A stretch of DNA of 64,000 nt from the NCBI GenBank assembly GCA_963662155.1, contig OY759262.1, positions 18,275,118 through 18,339,117 of the forward strand, given 5' to 3'. Positions 45,201 through 56,283 of this stretch are shown here, piece by piece; position 1 is the first letter of the stretch, and each line of letters starts with the position of its first letter. This stretch comes from Lamellibrachia columna (taxonomy: Eukaryota > Annelida > Polychaeta > Sabellida > Siboglinidae). The translations under genes were made by a program, and so were the position numbers. The notes beneath the pieces are model-generated. The model did not search any database. It saw only the letters and a program-made list of their open reading frames with translations, and had not been told where the DNA came from.

Positions 45201-48200
45201 GTATCTATCCATGTGTCTGGTGTATCCATCCATGTGTCTCTGTCTGGTGTATCCATCCATGTGTCTGTGTGTGGTGTCTCCAGCCATCAGTCTGTGTGTG
45301 GTGTATCCAACCATGTGTCTGTGTGTGGTGTCTCCAGCCATCAGTCTGTGTGTGGTGTCTCCAGCCATCAGTCTGTGTGTGGTGTCTCCAGCCATCAATC
45401 TGTGTGTAGTGTCTCCAGCCATGTGTCTGTGTATGGTGTCTCCAACCATGTGTCTGTGTGTGGTGTCTCCAGCCATCAGTCTGTGTGTGGTGTCTCCAGC
45501 CATCAATCTGTGTGTGGTGTCTCCAACAATGTGTCTGTGTGTGGTGTCTCCAGTCATCAGTCTGTGTGTGGTGTTTCCAGCCATCAGTCTGTGTGTGGTG
45601 TCTCCAGCCATGTGTCTGTGTATGGTGTCTCCAACCATGTGTCTGTGTGTGGTGTCTCCAGCCATCAGTCTGTGTGTGGTGTATCCAGCCATCAATCTGT
45701 GTGTGGTGTCTCCAACAATGTGTCTGTGTGTGGTGTCTCCAGCCATCAGTCTGTGTGTGGTGTTTCCAGCCATCAGTCTGTGTGTGGTGTCTCCAGCCAT
45801 GTGTCTGTGTATGGTGTCTCCAACCATGTGTCTGTGTGTGGTGTCTCCAACAATGTGTCTGTGTGTGGTGTCTCCAGCCATCAGTCTGTGTGTGGTGTCT
45901 CCAGCCATCAATCTGTGTGTAGTGTCTCCAGCCATGTGTCTGTGTATGGTGTCTCCAACCATGTGTCTGTGTTTGGTGCCTCCAGCCATGTGTATCTGTG
46001 TGGTATTTCCAACCATGTGCCTGTGTGTGGTGTATCCAGCCATATGTATGTGTGTGGTGCCTCCAACCATGTGTCTGTGTGTGGTGTCTCCAGCCATATG
46101 TCTGTATGTGGTGCCGCCAACTATATGTCTGTGTGTGGTGTCTCCAACCATGTGTCTGTGTGTGGTGCCTCCAGCCATGTGTATCTGTGTGGTATTTCCA
46201 ACCATGTGCCTGTGTGTGGTGTATCCAGCCATATGTCTGTGTGTGGTACCTCCAACCATGTGTCTGTGTGTGGTTTCTCCAGCCATGTGTATGTGTGGTG
46301 TCTCCAGTCATGTGTCTGTGTGTGGTGTCTCCAGCTATCTGTCTATGTATCTTGTCTCCAGCCATCAGTCTGTGTGTGGTGTCTCCAGCCATCAGTCTGT
46401 GTGTGCTGTCTCTAGCAATCAGTCTGTGGGTGGTGTCTCCAGCCATCAGTCTGTGTGTGGTGTGTCCAGCCATGTGTCTGTGTGTGGTGTCTCCAGCCAT
46501 GTGTCTGTGTATGGTTTCTCCAACCATGTGTCTGTGTGTGTTGTCTCCAGCCATCAGTCTGTGTGTGGTGTCTCCAGCCATAAGTCTGTGTGTGGTTTCT
46601 CCAGCCATCAGTCTGTGGGTGGTGTCTCCAACCATCAATCTGTGTGTAGTGTCTCCAGCCATGTGTCTGTGTGTGGTGTCTCCAACAATATGTCTGTGTG
46701 TGGTGCCTCCAACCATGTGTCTGTGTGTGTTGTCTCCAGCCTTCAGTCTGTGTGTGGTGTCTCCAGCCATCAGTCTGTGTGTGGTGTCTCCAGCCATGTG
46801 TCTGTGTGTAGTGTCTCCAGCCATGTGTCTGTGTATGGTGTCTCCAACCATGTGTCTGTGTGTGGTGCCTCCAGCCATGTGTATCTGTGTGGTATTTCCA
46901 ACCATGTCTCTGTGTGTGGTGTATCCAGCCTTATGTCTGTGTGTGGTGCCTCCAACCATGTGTCTGTGTGTGGTGTCTCTAACCATGTGTCTGTGTGTGG
47001 TGCATCCAGCCATGTGTATCTGTGTGGTATTTCCAACCATGTGCCTGTGTGTGGTGTATCCAGCCATATGTCTGTGTGTGGTGCCTCCAACTATATGTCT
47101 GTGTGTGGTGTCTCTAACCATGTGTCTGTGTGTGGTGCCTCCAGCCATGTGTATCTGTGTGGTATTTCCAACCATGTGCCTGTGTGTGGTGTATCCAGCC
47201 ATATGTCTGTGTGGTATTTCCAACCATGTGCCTGTGTGTAGTGTATTCAGCCATATGTATGTGTGTGGTGCCTCCAACCATGTGTCTGTGTGTGGTGTCT
47301 CCAGCCATTTGTATGTGTGGTGTCTCCAGCCATATGTCTGTGTGTGGTGTCTCCAGCTATCTGTCTATGTGTGTTGTCTCCAGCCATCAGTCTGTGTGTG
47401 GTGTCTCCAGCCATGTGTCTGTGTGTGGTGTCTCCAGCCATCAGTCTGTGTGTGTTGTCTCCAGCCATCAGTCTGTGTGTGGTGTCTCCAAACATGTGTC
47501 TGTGTGTGGTGTCTCCAACCATGTGTCTGTGTATGGTGTCTCCAATCATGTGTCTCTGTGTGGTGTCTCCAACCATGTATCTGTGTGTGGTGCCTCCAGC
47601 CATATGTCTGTGTGTGGTGCCTCCAGCCATATGTCTGTGTGTGGTGCCTCCAGCCATGTGTATATGTGTGGTGTGTCCAACCATGTGCCTGTGTGTGGTG
47701 CCTCCAGCCATGTATCTCTGTGTGGTGTTTCCAACCATGTATCTGTGTGTGGTGCCTCCAGCCATATGTCTGTGTGTGATACATTCAACCATTTGTCTGT
47801 GTGGTGTATCCAGCCATGTGTCTGTGTCTGGTGTATCCAACCATGTGTCTGTGTCTGGTGTATCCATCCATGTGTCTGTGTATGGTGTATCCAGCCATGT
47901 GTCTGTGTCTGGTGTATCCATCCATGTGTCTGTGTGGTGTCTCCAGCCATGTGTCTGTGTATGGTGTATCCAGCCATGTGTCTGTGTCTGGTGTATCCAT
48001 CCATGTGTCTGTGTCTGGTGTATCCATCCATGTGTCTGTGTGGTGTCTCCAGCCATGTGTCTGTGTATGGTGTATCCAGCCATGTGTCTGTGTCTGGTGT
48101 ATCCATCCATGTGTCTGTGTCTGGTGTATCAATCCATGTGTCTGTGTCTGGTGTATCCAACCATGTGTCTGTGTGTGGTGCCTCCAGCCATGTGTATCTG

Positions 48201-49322
48201 TGTGGTATTTCCAACCATGTCTCTGTGTGTGGTGTATCCAGCCTTATGTCTGTGTATGGTGCCTCCAACCATGTGTCTGTGTGTGTGGTGTCTCTAACCA
48301 TGTGTCTGTGTGTGGTGCCTCCAGCCATGTGTATTTGTGTGGTATTTCCAACCATGTGCCTGTGTGTGGTGTATCCAGCCATATGTCTGTGTGTGGTGCC
48401 TCCAACTATATGTCTGTGTGTGGTGTCTCCAACCATGTGTCTGTGTGTGGTGCCTCCAGCCATGTGTATCTGTGTGGTATTTCCAACCATGTGCCTGTGT
48501 GTGGTGTATCCAGCCATATGTCTGTGTGGTATTTCCAACCATGTGCCTGTGTGTGGTGTATTCAGCCATATGTATTTGTGTGGTTCCTCCAACCATGTGT
48601 CTGTGTGTGGTGTCTCCAGCCATTTGTATGTGTGGTGTCTCCAGCCATGTGTCTGTGTGTGGTGTCTCCAGCTATCTGTCTATGTGTGTTGTCTCCAGCC
48701 ATCAGTATGTGTGTGGTGTCTCCAGCCATGTGTCTGTGTGTGGTGTCTCCAGCCATGTGTCTGTGTGTGGTGTCTCCAGCCATCAGTCTGTGTGTGTTGT
48801 CTCCAGCCATCAGTCTGTGTGTGGTGTCTCCAAACATGTGTCTGTGTGGTGCCTCCAACCGTGTGTCTATGTGTGGTGTCTCCAACCATGTGTCTGTGTA
48901 TGGTGTCTCCAAACATGTGTCTCTGTGTGGTGTCTCCAACCATGTATCTGTGTGTGGTGCCTCCAGCCATATGTCTGTGTGTGGTGCCTCCAGCCATTTG
49001 TCTGTGTGTGGTGCCTCCAGCCATGTGTATCTGTGTGGTGTGTCCAACCATGTGCCTGTGTGTGGTGGATCCAGCCATGTATCTCTGTGTGGTGTTTCCA
49101 ACCATGTATCTGTGTGTGGTGCCTCCAGCCATATGTCTGTGTGTGATGCATTCAACCTTTTATCTGTGTGGTGTATCCAGCCATGTGTCTGTGTCTGGTG
49201 TATCCATCCATGTGTCTGGTGTATCCAGCCATATGTCTGTGTCTGGTGTATCAATCCATGTGTCTGTGTCTGGTGTATCCATCCATGTGTCTGTGTGGTG
49301 TCTCCAGCCATGTGTCTGTGTG
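33273..49322. repeat. Giant 27-bp minisatellite/satellite array, ~16 kb, ~590 units
   Basis: The unit is 27 bp with the core ggtgtctccagccat, then catcagtc or catgtgtc variants, then TGTGTGT. Sub-families include tatttccaaccatgtgcc, gtatccatccatgtg and gcctccaaccatgtg. Because the period is nine codons and no frame of the unit contains a stop, all six frames are open for hundreds of codons, broken only by 2-bp TG gains and similar slips. The translations are nine-residue echoes with no protein character, so none is called as a gene. Higher-order duplication is visible: the marker gtctacatccatcagtcagt occurs at 35991 and 42422, and sequence around 36.0-38.7 kb recurs at 42.4-44.8 kb. The block 40.2-40.5 kb recurs at 45.1-45.4 kb with identical translation. 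The array lies between host-gene exons at 31.6 and 50.3 kb. Confidence 0.97.
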
Positions 49323-50310
49323 AAGTGGTTTACAGAAGATATAATCATTCCCATGGCTGACGATCATGTGACCAGCGCCAGTGGCAGTAGTGGTGACGTC
49401 CAAGATAGATCTAGAATGTGTTTTGCTTTTAGATTTTATGGTGTGGCACATGTCTGGTAGGCTTGCATGATTAGCCCAAGATTTGGCTGTTTGGAGTATA
49501 ACTACTTGAGACTGCCAATAGTCTAACAGTATACCAGGATTTTTTTAATGGCAATCGATAATCGGTGCATTGATGGAAAATATGTCATTAGCTGATTATA
49601 TTAGGATGATTTACCCCAAAACCTCTCCTTGACTTTGGCAATAAATTGGAAATGTACAATGTAGATGTACTAGTGGGCCTAGAAGTATATTTTTTGGCAT
49701 AGATCTAAAATTCCACAGCATCTGTCAAATATCAGAATGATTGTGCAACAATTCAATTGCAATTTTTGCTACCAACTATTAAAAAAATTACACATATTTT
49801 GTCTCCAATCGCAGGCGGAAAGGGCAGGGAAATTAACATGGGTGAGATGACCCAAAATCTACAATTTTCAAGTTAACTGTTCAACATTTTCACACCTTAT
49901 GGCATGCAGTTTTAGGGAGGGAGCTCGAGCCAGGTCAGACCCCCAGTATATCATAATTGTATAGCTTTGTGAATGCCCTGTAGCAACTGTGGTAGATTTA
50001 TACCACCTGCAGACCAAAAATCAGACAGTGCCTGATATATAAAGCCAGAAGACAGTGGAAATGTGAGTGAAAACATCATTAATATTTGTATGGAATTGTG
50101 TCTGGTATGTCTGACTTCACCAGCATAATTATTAGTACTTTTATATACCATACAAGATGAATTTCTCCATCAAAAATAAGAAAATAAATCACAATTGTAT
50201 TTCTCTCAGCATCATTACTACTTTAGCTTTGTCGTGTAGTCTGTATGTCAGCAAACATACATAATTATTATGAACTTTGTTTTTCCATAAATGATTATTG
50301 TACATTCCAG
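49323..50310. other. Intron-like DNA behind the giant array
   Basis: No gene recognised. 49330-49450 is open in one frame as a run-out of the array. Confidence 0.4.
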
Positions 50311-50492
50311 AGATTCAGACAGACATGGTGGTGACATGTGACACAGGGACACAGTACAGCTTGGATGATATCTCTGTCGACATTCAACTTGAGCCACCCT
50401 GTCTTATTTCCACACCCAAGAAGACTCCAGACGATGTCCCATTAGCTGAGCCACCATCACCCTCTCCCTCCACCTTGTCGTCACCAGTATAG
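50311..50492 (+). CDS. Probable terminal coding exon, acidic and proline/serine-rich tail
   Basis: After acceptor gtacattccag the frame reads QTDMVVTCDTGTQYSLDD, then DIQLEPPCLISTPKK, and ends PSPSPSTLSSPV followed by TAG at 50490-50492. The phase is 1 at the acceptor. The composition (acidic, then proline/serine-rich at the end) is that of a cytoplasmic tail of a membrane protein. A poly(A) signal AATAAA lies 117 bases after the stop. It could be the last exon of the gene whose cadherin-like exon ends at 31644, in which case the 16-kb array is intronic. No transmembrane exon was found, so the link is only by strand and order. Confidence 0.5.
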
Positions 50493-50608
50493 CCATCCAG
50501 TGACTACAGAGCGTCTGCTGACGCATGTCTCGTTCGTGGCCACGTGACAAGAATATCCCTTTTTGTGGTAGAAGTATGGCAAGCTAGTCTTGTCATAAAA
50601 GTAGGAAT

Positions 50609-50614
50609 AATAAA
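50609..50614 (+). terminator. Putative poly(A) signal AATAAA
   Basis: AATAAA 117 bases downstream of the stop at 50492, in an AT-rich 3' flank. A chance hit is possible in this composition. Confidence 0.35.
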
Positions 50615-51421
50615 AATATGTTAAATATACAAGAAAAAACATTACACCCGTATATAATTCCTACAAATGTTGTTGTGGGCAATATTGTTTTTAGATAACT
50701 GAAAGTCCGTAGAACGGCTCTGAATTCAGAAAACGCAAACAAACTGTCAATTAATTTCAAAATTTTTGCCACCCATAAAATTCTGCGTTTGTGTATATTC
50801 ACCCATTACAGACGGCTTTGACGAACGTCATCACGGCAGTCGATGTTCCTCCCATCTTGGGAAGACCTACAGAATTAATAGTTGTAAACATCCTTGTCAA
50901 AATAATTACCAACGCTATAGATTTTTATCCACGATTAACCTTTGTACGTAACAATGGTAAAGAAATTATTGTTCCATACTTTCGTCATGATAACTATCAT
51001 AACATTGTTGGTTTTTAGGAAAGTTATCTTTTAAAATGTGGAAGTTATATTTTCTCATGAGGGTGTAACCCAATAGAATAATTAAAAGTTCTACGAACGG
51101 TCGTAATTTAAGACCACTTGTATTATTTGGGTTGTTTGTATTATAAGACATTATTAATTTTGTGACAACGGAAAGACACGATTTACGTACTGAGCTCCGT
51201 ATTTCCCTTCTCCAATGTTTTTTTCGCTTCTGAGATAGTTGGTTTGTAGCTATGAAATAAACAAATGTCAATAACAGTATTGTCACATCTTTTAGATTAG
51301 CATTAATAGACGGGTTCGAGCGTACAGAATCAGCCGTGGTTTTCTCGGATGATTTCTGCAAAATGTTACAGTTTAAAAAAATTCGCTCAACAGTTTCGAG
51401 CCCACCCAAAAATATGTGCGT

Positions 51422-51470
51422 CTGCGTGTTTGTGCGTGCGTGCGTGCGTGCGTGCGTGCGTGTGTGTGTA
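51422..51470. repeat. (GTGC)n microsatellite
   Basis: gtgcgtgcgtgcgtgc run passing into GT repeats. Confidence 0.9.
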
Positions 51471-51734
51471 TAATTCCAAGATTCCACTACACCGTTCATC
51501 AGAAGTCATGCTTTTGCACGTTGTTTATTTTAGTATGCAGGCCTATGGTACGTTATACTAGTATCTTCATAAATAATTGTTACTTTTTTCCCCACTAAAT
51601 TAATATGTCTCTATCTTTCTCTTTCTTCTGGGAAGAAATTGATAGCATGGTCCATATTTGGTACATCCACGTTATTAGACCATCACAAAAGCAAGTGACT
51701 CCAAGTGGAAAGCCAATAGTTATGTTTCACCTAC

Positions 51735-51866
51735 CGCATATTTGTACGGTGTTCAGGACGAACGCTAAGAAGTCATCCAGCAACGCATCGCCGCCTGCCA
51801 AGAGGAATATGTACGCAAAAGTTCCATCCCCTGTGACGAAACTGATTATGGGATTATATAAAGGGC
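51735..51866 (-). other. Candidate minus-strand exon with membrane-like segment
   Basis: On the minus strand an acceptor (caatccttag) at 51868-51867 and a donor (tgcg|gtaggt) at 51734 bound 132 bases that are open in one frame. It reads PLYNPIISFVTGDGTFAYIF and LLAGGDALLDDFLAFVLN, two hydrophobic stretches around acidic residues. If joined in phase to the AG at 51356, it would run into a stop after seven codons and so form a C-terminus. Function not recognised. Confidence 0.35.
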
Positions 51867-52059
51867 CTAAGGATTGAAATACGGGCGAATGTGTAGCTAC
51901 CGGTATACGTACACGTATATTTGTGATTGTTTGGGATATTACTCGGACCTTTAGAATTATATTATGTGCATTATGTTTATGAAATTGTATTAGTATATGG
52001 ATCCATAAACATAGCAATCATTACGCGTCGTATGTTTTATCGGAGTATATTTATATATA

Positions 52060-52760
52060 TATTTATGCAGAACAACAACGCAAGTCAGGTGTAGATTGAA
52101 GTAGGCCAACTTAATGACATGTAGTTTTATTAATAATAATCGTGTAAACATCAATAATCAAGTGACAAATAACCACAGCAAGCATGCCGGCCCCAGACTG
52201 CTAATTTCACCTAATAGATATAACTCGACATCGTAATAAGTGTGTCAACCAATGGTAACAATATTATGACTACTAAATAAATCACTACAAGCTAATATGT
52301 TTATTTTACCATGTGGGTGGGGGTCACTCCGCCCTAATCACCCAACATTCGTGAAAAATTCATAAGGAAAATTATGGTAAAACAACAAACAATGTGTAAA
52401 GGTTTTACATATCTAGACATTAGTCAACCAATAACTACTAACACATCAGACCGAGAGGTAGGGCCAAACAGCCACACAAATGTACTCGTAAAAAGTACCC
52501 GCACCAAAAACCCTGTGTACACAACCGAAAACTTAGTGGAGGGAAAAGCGTTAATGCAAAACCTCGTGTACCAAACTATAACAGGGAAAAGCGTCCAAAA
52601 AAAAATTCTAAAACTTTGTGAACTACCTCTCTGTCTTCAGTGTTTCACAGTGTATCCCTACATAATGCACCACTTGATTTATTAGATAGCAACTGGGTAA
52701 CAACTGTTAACCCAATATTAGGGAGGGAGGGTGGGATTTTTCAAACGGAGCGGAATAAAC
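52060..52760. repeat. Dispersed repeat, copy 2 (partner at 25295-26185)
   Basis: Shares ordered blocks with the copy at 25.3-26.2 kb (tttatgcagaacaacaacgc; gcaccaaaaaccct; gggaaaagcgtcc). The frame at 52374-52685 has no motif. Confidence 0.5.
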
Positions 52761-53590
52761 CGAACAACAAAACTGATCTTGCAATAAAATCAACAAATTC
52801 AGCGATAAAGATTAATCAGTAACAATAGAAATAACGAAATATTTGCAGCGCAAAGGTCTCACAACGACACAAGGTAACTTGGAAATCGAGAGAGGCAGGC
52901 TCTAGGTCACGTGGTTGGTGTATCCAAATGGTTAGTTGTATTAACTCTTATAGGTGCGTCGGCCAAAACTGACATATTGTGCTTTATATAATTTGAAAAT
53001 GTCAAATTGTAATATTCCTGCAAGATTTATTTTTGAATAGTAAATAAGAATACTAATAATAGTATAAACGTCTATGGCACCTATGTCCTCATGAACCTGA
53101 ACTCAGAGGCGCAACCAACCAGAATTATTAAACATTATCATGAACAAGGACGCGCAAAGGTCATCATCTCGTGTTACGACCGGTTGTGATGAGAGCACAG
53201 TAATTTTTTTAAGGGATGAGGTGGGGTCTCAAAAAGGCATAACAAAGCTTACTTTATGGATAGCGTGTTACTGTGACGTCTAAGCACGGACGTCATTGTA
53301 AAACACTACGTAACGTTCCCACGTGGACGTTATGGTAAAACGTTCCGAAATGTCCACGCACGGACGTCAATAATAATATAATAATAATAAAATTACTTCT
53401 TTGGCGCCAATATCCTCGGAAAATCCGAGCTGAGTGGCGCAACAAAACCAAAAGATTAAGCATTCTTATGATCATGTACAATGCAAAAAGTCATCAACCG
53501 ATGGATGGAGGTGCCAAGAATCTATGGAGGATAGGCAATTTAAAAAAAATAGTTTATCAGGTTACTACGAAATGAAGCTCTATTTTTTGC
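52761..53590. other. No gene recognised; short direct repeats
   Basis: 53270-53370 holds repeated acggacgtca / gtggacgtta motifs within tandem-like phrases (cacggacgtcattgtaaaac and variants). Otherwise nothing is seen. Confidence 0.4.
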
Positions 53591-53595
53591 TGATT

Positions 53596-53907
53596 TTACG
53601 CTGTCGGGAAGTGAATTCCATAGAGTTGGTGCGGCAACAGGAAAGCTCGAGTTCCAGCGTTTGTTTTAACTCTGTTAACAGAAAGTAAATCAGAATCAGA
53701 CGACCGAAGCTGTATGGGCAGTCTTGCTGGAGTGAGCATTGAATGTAAATATGCAGGTTGGTTGGTTGAAAGGGCTTGATAGGTAATTGTACAGATCTGT
53801 AATATAATGCGATATCGCACAGGGAGCCAATGCAATGCTTTTAGAAGTGGCACTGAGCGTGAGAAACGAGGAGATCGTATAACTACCCTAGCCAAAAAAT
53901 TGGACAC
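53596..53907 (-). pseudogene. LINE 3' end: C-terminal part of a reverse-transcriptase ORF
   Basis: The minus-strand frame reads VPLLKALHWLPVRYRI, then ICTITYQALSTNQPAYL, then VKTNAGTRAFLLP. The HWLPVxxRI...TYxAL...RAF order is the characteristic C-terminal region after the reverse-transcriptase domain of many non-LTR retrotransposons. It ends near GIHFPTA and TAG, shortly before the expected terminal motif. The catalytic domain upstream (higher coordinates) is absent, which fits a 5'-truncated insertion on the minus strand. Confidence 0.7.
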
Positions 53908-55319
53908 GTTGAAGTTATGAATGAGGGAATTACAATAATAGAATAAAATCTACTGCTCTGTTGCAATAGTTTTAGCGACAGAAAGTGTCAATGTAAAAAG
54001 ATGACGTCAAATAAACGAAGAACATGAAGATGAAGAACATCATATAACCTTATAACCTTTCCAGTGAACAAGTGCTAATCATGGCGTTTGTAGGATCTCG
54101 CAAAATATAGGGAGGCCGGGGTGGGGGGCAAACATTGTTACCCATTAGTTTACCATGTTACCGTATGGTGGAGCAACATGTGACATTGGGTAAAACGAAA
54201 CTTTTAAGCCAAGGGGGTCGTGGCCGAATGCCCCCACAAATATGCGAATTTAGTAAATTGGGTCCAGTAACTTGAACTTTTAAAGTTTTCAAATTTCGAC
54301 TTATTAAGTCGAAATTTCGATTTATTTTTTCCTTCTACACATGGCAGCAATACGCGTCCGTAGGTAAAACATTGAACTTCTGAGATAAGCTTAGTTGCTC
54401 ATGTTTGTATTCTTTTCAGCTTGTCAGTGTTCTTATATTTTAGCCTCTGTGCTTGTGTGCAGCATTCGAATGAAAACATTCTCTTCAAAATGTGAGCAAC
54501 TATGGCAGTATCAGAGTGGTTAAGTTAAGCTTAAGCAGAGCCTAAGTTAAGCTAGTCAGCTCGCATTGGGCTGTGGGCTTGTGTTTTGAAATACTTTCAG
54601 AAGGGTGCGATTCAAATGCTTAATTAAATGTCAGTTATCATGTCCCGTTCTCAAAATTAATTCAGAGGAATAGTATACATGTTTATGCCTTGTGCAAGGT
54701 AGTAGTGTAACAGGGTGCTCGGTAGTTTCTAAATGCTAAGCAAAATTATCCCCCTATGTACTGTATTTTAAAAAGACAACGCACTGCAATAATGCGCCTG
54801 TGCCATACTGAGGAATGGACACGCATGCGAAGAACACATTAATACATTAATCATTCGGTTCTTTTTGGTTCTCCTTAAACTTAGATACTGCATTTCGCAA
54901 AGATTATGTGGGAGTTTCAGTATGGTTTATATATATAACGATTAAGCATTTAGGCAAGTTCAACTACTGTTATAAAATTTACAGGATAATGTTGGCCAAG
55001 TTCAGTGACTTTAACATTTCGGGATATGCTTTAACAAACGTTGCCTTTTCTTATAAGTTTGCTTTAAAAAATGCTCTATGGACGACTGTATCTTAGACAT
55101 CTTATTTGCTGAACTAGCGCTGCTAGGGCATGGTTGCCGATCTGTCCGCTACGCGTGACGTGGTTGCCGATCTGTCCACCAGGCGCTCGACGGACTGTCT
55201 ACTAACTACGAACCACTGACCTATAAAATGATCATTTTATTATTATTATATATAGATCAGTACTACGAACAGAGCTAGCTCTGTCACGAACTACAAGTAA
55301 AGCTACGAATTGTGGGAAG
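53908..55319. other. AT-rich DNA, no recognised gene
   Basis: Some short palindromes and repeats such as a duplicated tggttgccgatctgtcc near 55132 and 55160. No supported gene. Confidence 0.4.
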
Positions 55320-55410
55320 TAAATATGCTTTGGCGACGCCTAAAATGTATGTGCGAATGATTTAAAATTACCGTTTATTAACGCAAAATGACATTCGCTG
55401 TGCCTGTGGA
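55320..55410 (-). repeat. Dispersed repeat, copy 2 (inverted relative to 6640-6745)
   Basis: Reverse complement of the segment at 6646-6735. It ends where the locus B exon at 55411 begins. Confidence 0.7.
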
Positions 55411-55485
55411 CAACTACTCCCACATCCAACTACCACTTTCCTGATGGCGTGGCAGTCTGGGTGAAGACGCGGGTCTCCAACAATG
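55411..55485 (+). pseudogene. Fibronectin-III-like exon end (locus B)
   Basis: The frame reads YHFPDGVAVWVKTRVSNN up to the donor caatg|gtttgt, in phase 1. It is the F-G part of a repeat (V-W-V-K-x-R-V-x-N-N). It joins exactly in phase to 55720: N-N, then V-D-L-R. The 5' border is not visible because a dispersed repeat occupies the sequence directly upstream. Confidence 0.6.
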
Positions 55486-55719
55486 GTTTGTTCTAATCTC
55501 ATTCTAAAAGTATACAGGCAGTACGCACTTTAGTTTATGGACATGGTCTTCAATGTTGTGTTATTTTATTGACCATCCTTATAATATGGGGTTCCTTGAC
55601 CTTGTGTCTAATATATTCTCAGTTATTATTGTAAACATTTGCAGCATCAAAAGTTTTTGTAACCAGATTGTAGTTTGCCGACATAATTACGAGTTGATTA
55701 AGTGAATGTCATGTTTCAG

Positions 55720-55893
55720 TTGACCTGAGGGCGATCGGCCACACAGGCAAACCAATTATAGTGGACAGATCTCCACCTATTCCAGGGCTTGTTTATGATG
55801 GTGACAACCTAAAAACGGATATCTCCTTCCAGTCATCTTCCTCCCGATACAGCGCCAACTGGAACGGGTTTGGAGACCCATAGAGTGGATTGA
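55720..55893 (+). pseudogene. Fibronectin-III-like exon with an in-frame TAG (locus B)
   Basis: Acceptor tgtttcag and donor ttga|gtatgt give 174 bases, phase 1 at both ends. It reads VDLRAIGHTGKPIIVDRSPP, VYDGDNLKTDISF and ANWNGFGDP, then TAG. The parallel exon at locus A has GAG at that codon, so this is a single G-to-T nonsense change. Apart from the stop the exon is intact, and its donor is preserved where locus A has lost it. D-R-S-P-P marks the border between two repeats. Confidence 0.8.
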
Positions 55894-56283
55894 GTATGTT
55901 TATAGAGTGGGAAAATATTCTCAAATTATGATTGTCTGTCCCCTTTTTGTTGCTCCCTGCAGCAGTGGGCAGATTGCTGATCTAAAATATGTTGGTTTAT
56001 TCAAGCATAAACTGCACTGAAGCAGAAAGAAATTCTTAGCTGTTTATACAAGGTTTCAGTGTTTGCAAAATAGTTAGAAATTATCAATCAATCAGTTGGT
56101 AATTTATTTCTAACAACAGTACAAATTCATGATAAAAATTTGTTTGCAACATTTGGAATTTAGGTATAATTAATAGTTTATTGGAAAGAGTGTGAACAGA
56201 AGTCTAATACATACCTATGGTTCACTCAAAGTAGTATACTTATAGATATGTCACTGAGTAACTATTGTGATATAGATATAATG

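Noticed and set aside
33166..49460. Dozens of long open frames (up to 1095 codons) on both strands, for example 36146-38644, 38254-41541 and 36524-38515 minus
   Set aside because: They are translations of a 27-bp tandem repeat whose period is nine codons and which lacks stops in all six frames. No splice context, no domain, and all frames are equally open.
50791..51018. Plus-strand frame of 75 codons behind the terminal exon
   Set aside because: It looks protein-like for ~30 residues, but it follows a stop and poly(A) signal, lacks clear splice borders, and matches nothing I recognise.
51189..51355. Minus-strand open piece with a hydrophobic stretch near 51250
   Set aside because: Its open frame is out of phase with the candidate exon at 51735-51866, and the larger frame runs into simple repeats; support is too weak for a call.
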